Source: CAYVMD01 sp964452465 (GTDB taxonomy: Bacteria; Armatimonadota; JACIXR01). From it: 7,210 nt of DNA. The first letter of the stretch is position 1. Each line of letters begins with the position of its first letter. Position numbers and translations under genes: made by a program. The notes under the pieces were generated by a model that was given only the letters and a program-made list of their open reading frames with translations, was not told where the DNA came from and ran no database searches. Positions 7,052-7,210 of this stretch are shown piece after piece. The stretch lies in the NCBI GenBank assembly GCA_964452465.1, contig CAYVMD010000071.1, positions 1 through 7,210 on the forward strand, given 5' to 3'.

Positions 7052-7119
7052 GGAGTAAAGGAAAAGGGGAGAAAGGAAGAAGGGAAGAGAGGGGGGAATT
7101 CTTAGGGTTAAGGGGATTT
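7052..7119 (-). promoter_or_regulatory. C-rich, G-poor tract (homopurine on + strand), possible Rho-loading region
   Basis: Read on the - strand, these 68 bases hold about 31 C and a single G. The core at 7057-7098 is 42 uninterrupted purines on the + strand. RNA made from the upstream 16S gene would be an unstructured pyrimidine-rich stretch here, as expected of a Rho utilisation site. It lies after the 16S gene and just before the candidate secG promoter, where a terminator is needed and no stem with a U run is seen. A triplex-forming or purely compositional explanation is also possible. Confidence 0.3.
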
Positions 7120-7132
7120 GCTTCTTGGAAGC
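7120..7132 (-). other. Small hairpin in the 16S downstream region
   Basis: GCTTC and GAAGC form a perfect 5-bp stem with a 3-nt loop. No T run follows on the - strand, so it is not a classical terminator. It may be part of 16S 3' processing or may protect an end left by Rho termination in the adjoining C-rich tract. It could also be chance. Confidence 0.3.
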
Positions 7133-7139
7133 TGAATAG

Positions 7140-7152
7140 CGCGGTTCCCGCG
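7140..7152 (-). other. GC hairpin just downstream of the 16S 3' end
   Basis: CGCGG and CCGCG form a perfect 5-bp all-GC stem around a 3-nt loop (GAA in the - strand RNA), 11 nt beyond the mature 16S end. No U run follows it. It is likely to fold in the precursor and may act in 3' processing or contribute to termination. Which one cannot be told from the sequence. Confidence 0.4.
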
Positions 7153-7156
7153 ATTA

Positions 7157-7210
<54 letters not shown>

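Noticed and set aside
6734..7105. Open frame of 123 codons on the + strand across the 16S-secG spacer and secG.
   Set aside because: It is antisense to secG and runs into the purine tract. Its composition is that of a shadow frame, with no recognisable domain.
7120..7152. The two hairpins as a classical intrinsic terminator of the 16S gene.
   Set aside because: Neither is followed by a T run on the - strand; they are reported only as hairpins.

Overview
The window is ordinary, densely packed bacterial chromosome. Six protein genes and the 3' tip of a 16S rRNA gene fill nearly all of it. Coding strands are purine-rich, with many AGG/AGA arginine and ATA isoleucine codons, GAG/AAG-rich proteins and strong GGAGG-type ribosome sites. 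That style is common in thermophilic, deep-branching or Firmicute-like bacteria. A ClpC-type unfoldase, a VanW-domain envelope protein and a 16S 3' end reading CCTCCTTTCT fit such a background. I cannot name a phylum with confidence; the 50-odd bases of 16S are too few.

Layout: positions 10-3123 on the + strand carry a two-gene unit, clpC followed 6 nt later by a rhomboid intramembrane protease. Positions 3091-6990 on the - strand carry a tight four-gene unit read in the order secG, xylose-isomerase-like TIM-barrel enzyme, cysS (cysteinyl-tRNA synthetase), VanW-domain protein, with gaps of 11, 1 and 3 nt. The two units converge, and their last genes overlap by 33 bp. Positions 6991-7163 are the only real intergenic space. 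They hold a very good Shine-Dalgarno site and a plausible promoter for secG, a strongly C-rich/G-poor (homopurine on +) tract, two small hairpins and the 16S 3' trailer. From about 7164 to the end is the 3' end of a 16S rRNA gene on the - strand, running off the window.

How the genes work together: clpC and the rhomboid are both protein quality-control or proteolysis functions, one cytosolic and one in the membrane, so their pairing makes sense. The - strand unit mixes protein export (secG), translation (cysS), carbohydrate metabolism (isomerase) and cell envelope (VanW). It looks like a housekeeping operon assembled by proximity rather than one pathway.

The features most worth a second look are: a 16S gene followed by secG instead of a tRNA or 23S gene; a trailer that can pair with the anti-Shine-Dalgarno sequence in the precursor; the C-rich spacer; a degenerate ClpP-docking loop in ClpC; and a terminator-like structure inside the rhomboid/VanW overlap. 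I found no mobile element, CRISPR array, tRNA or clearly new system.
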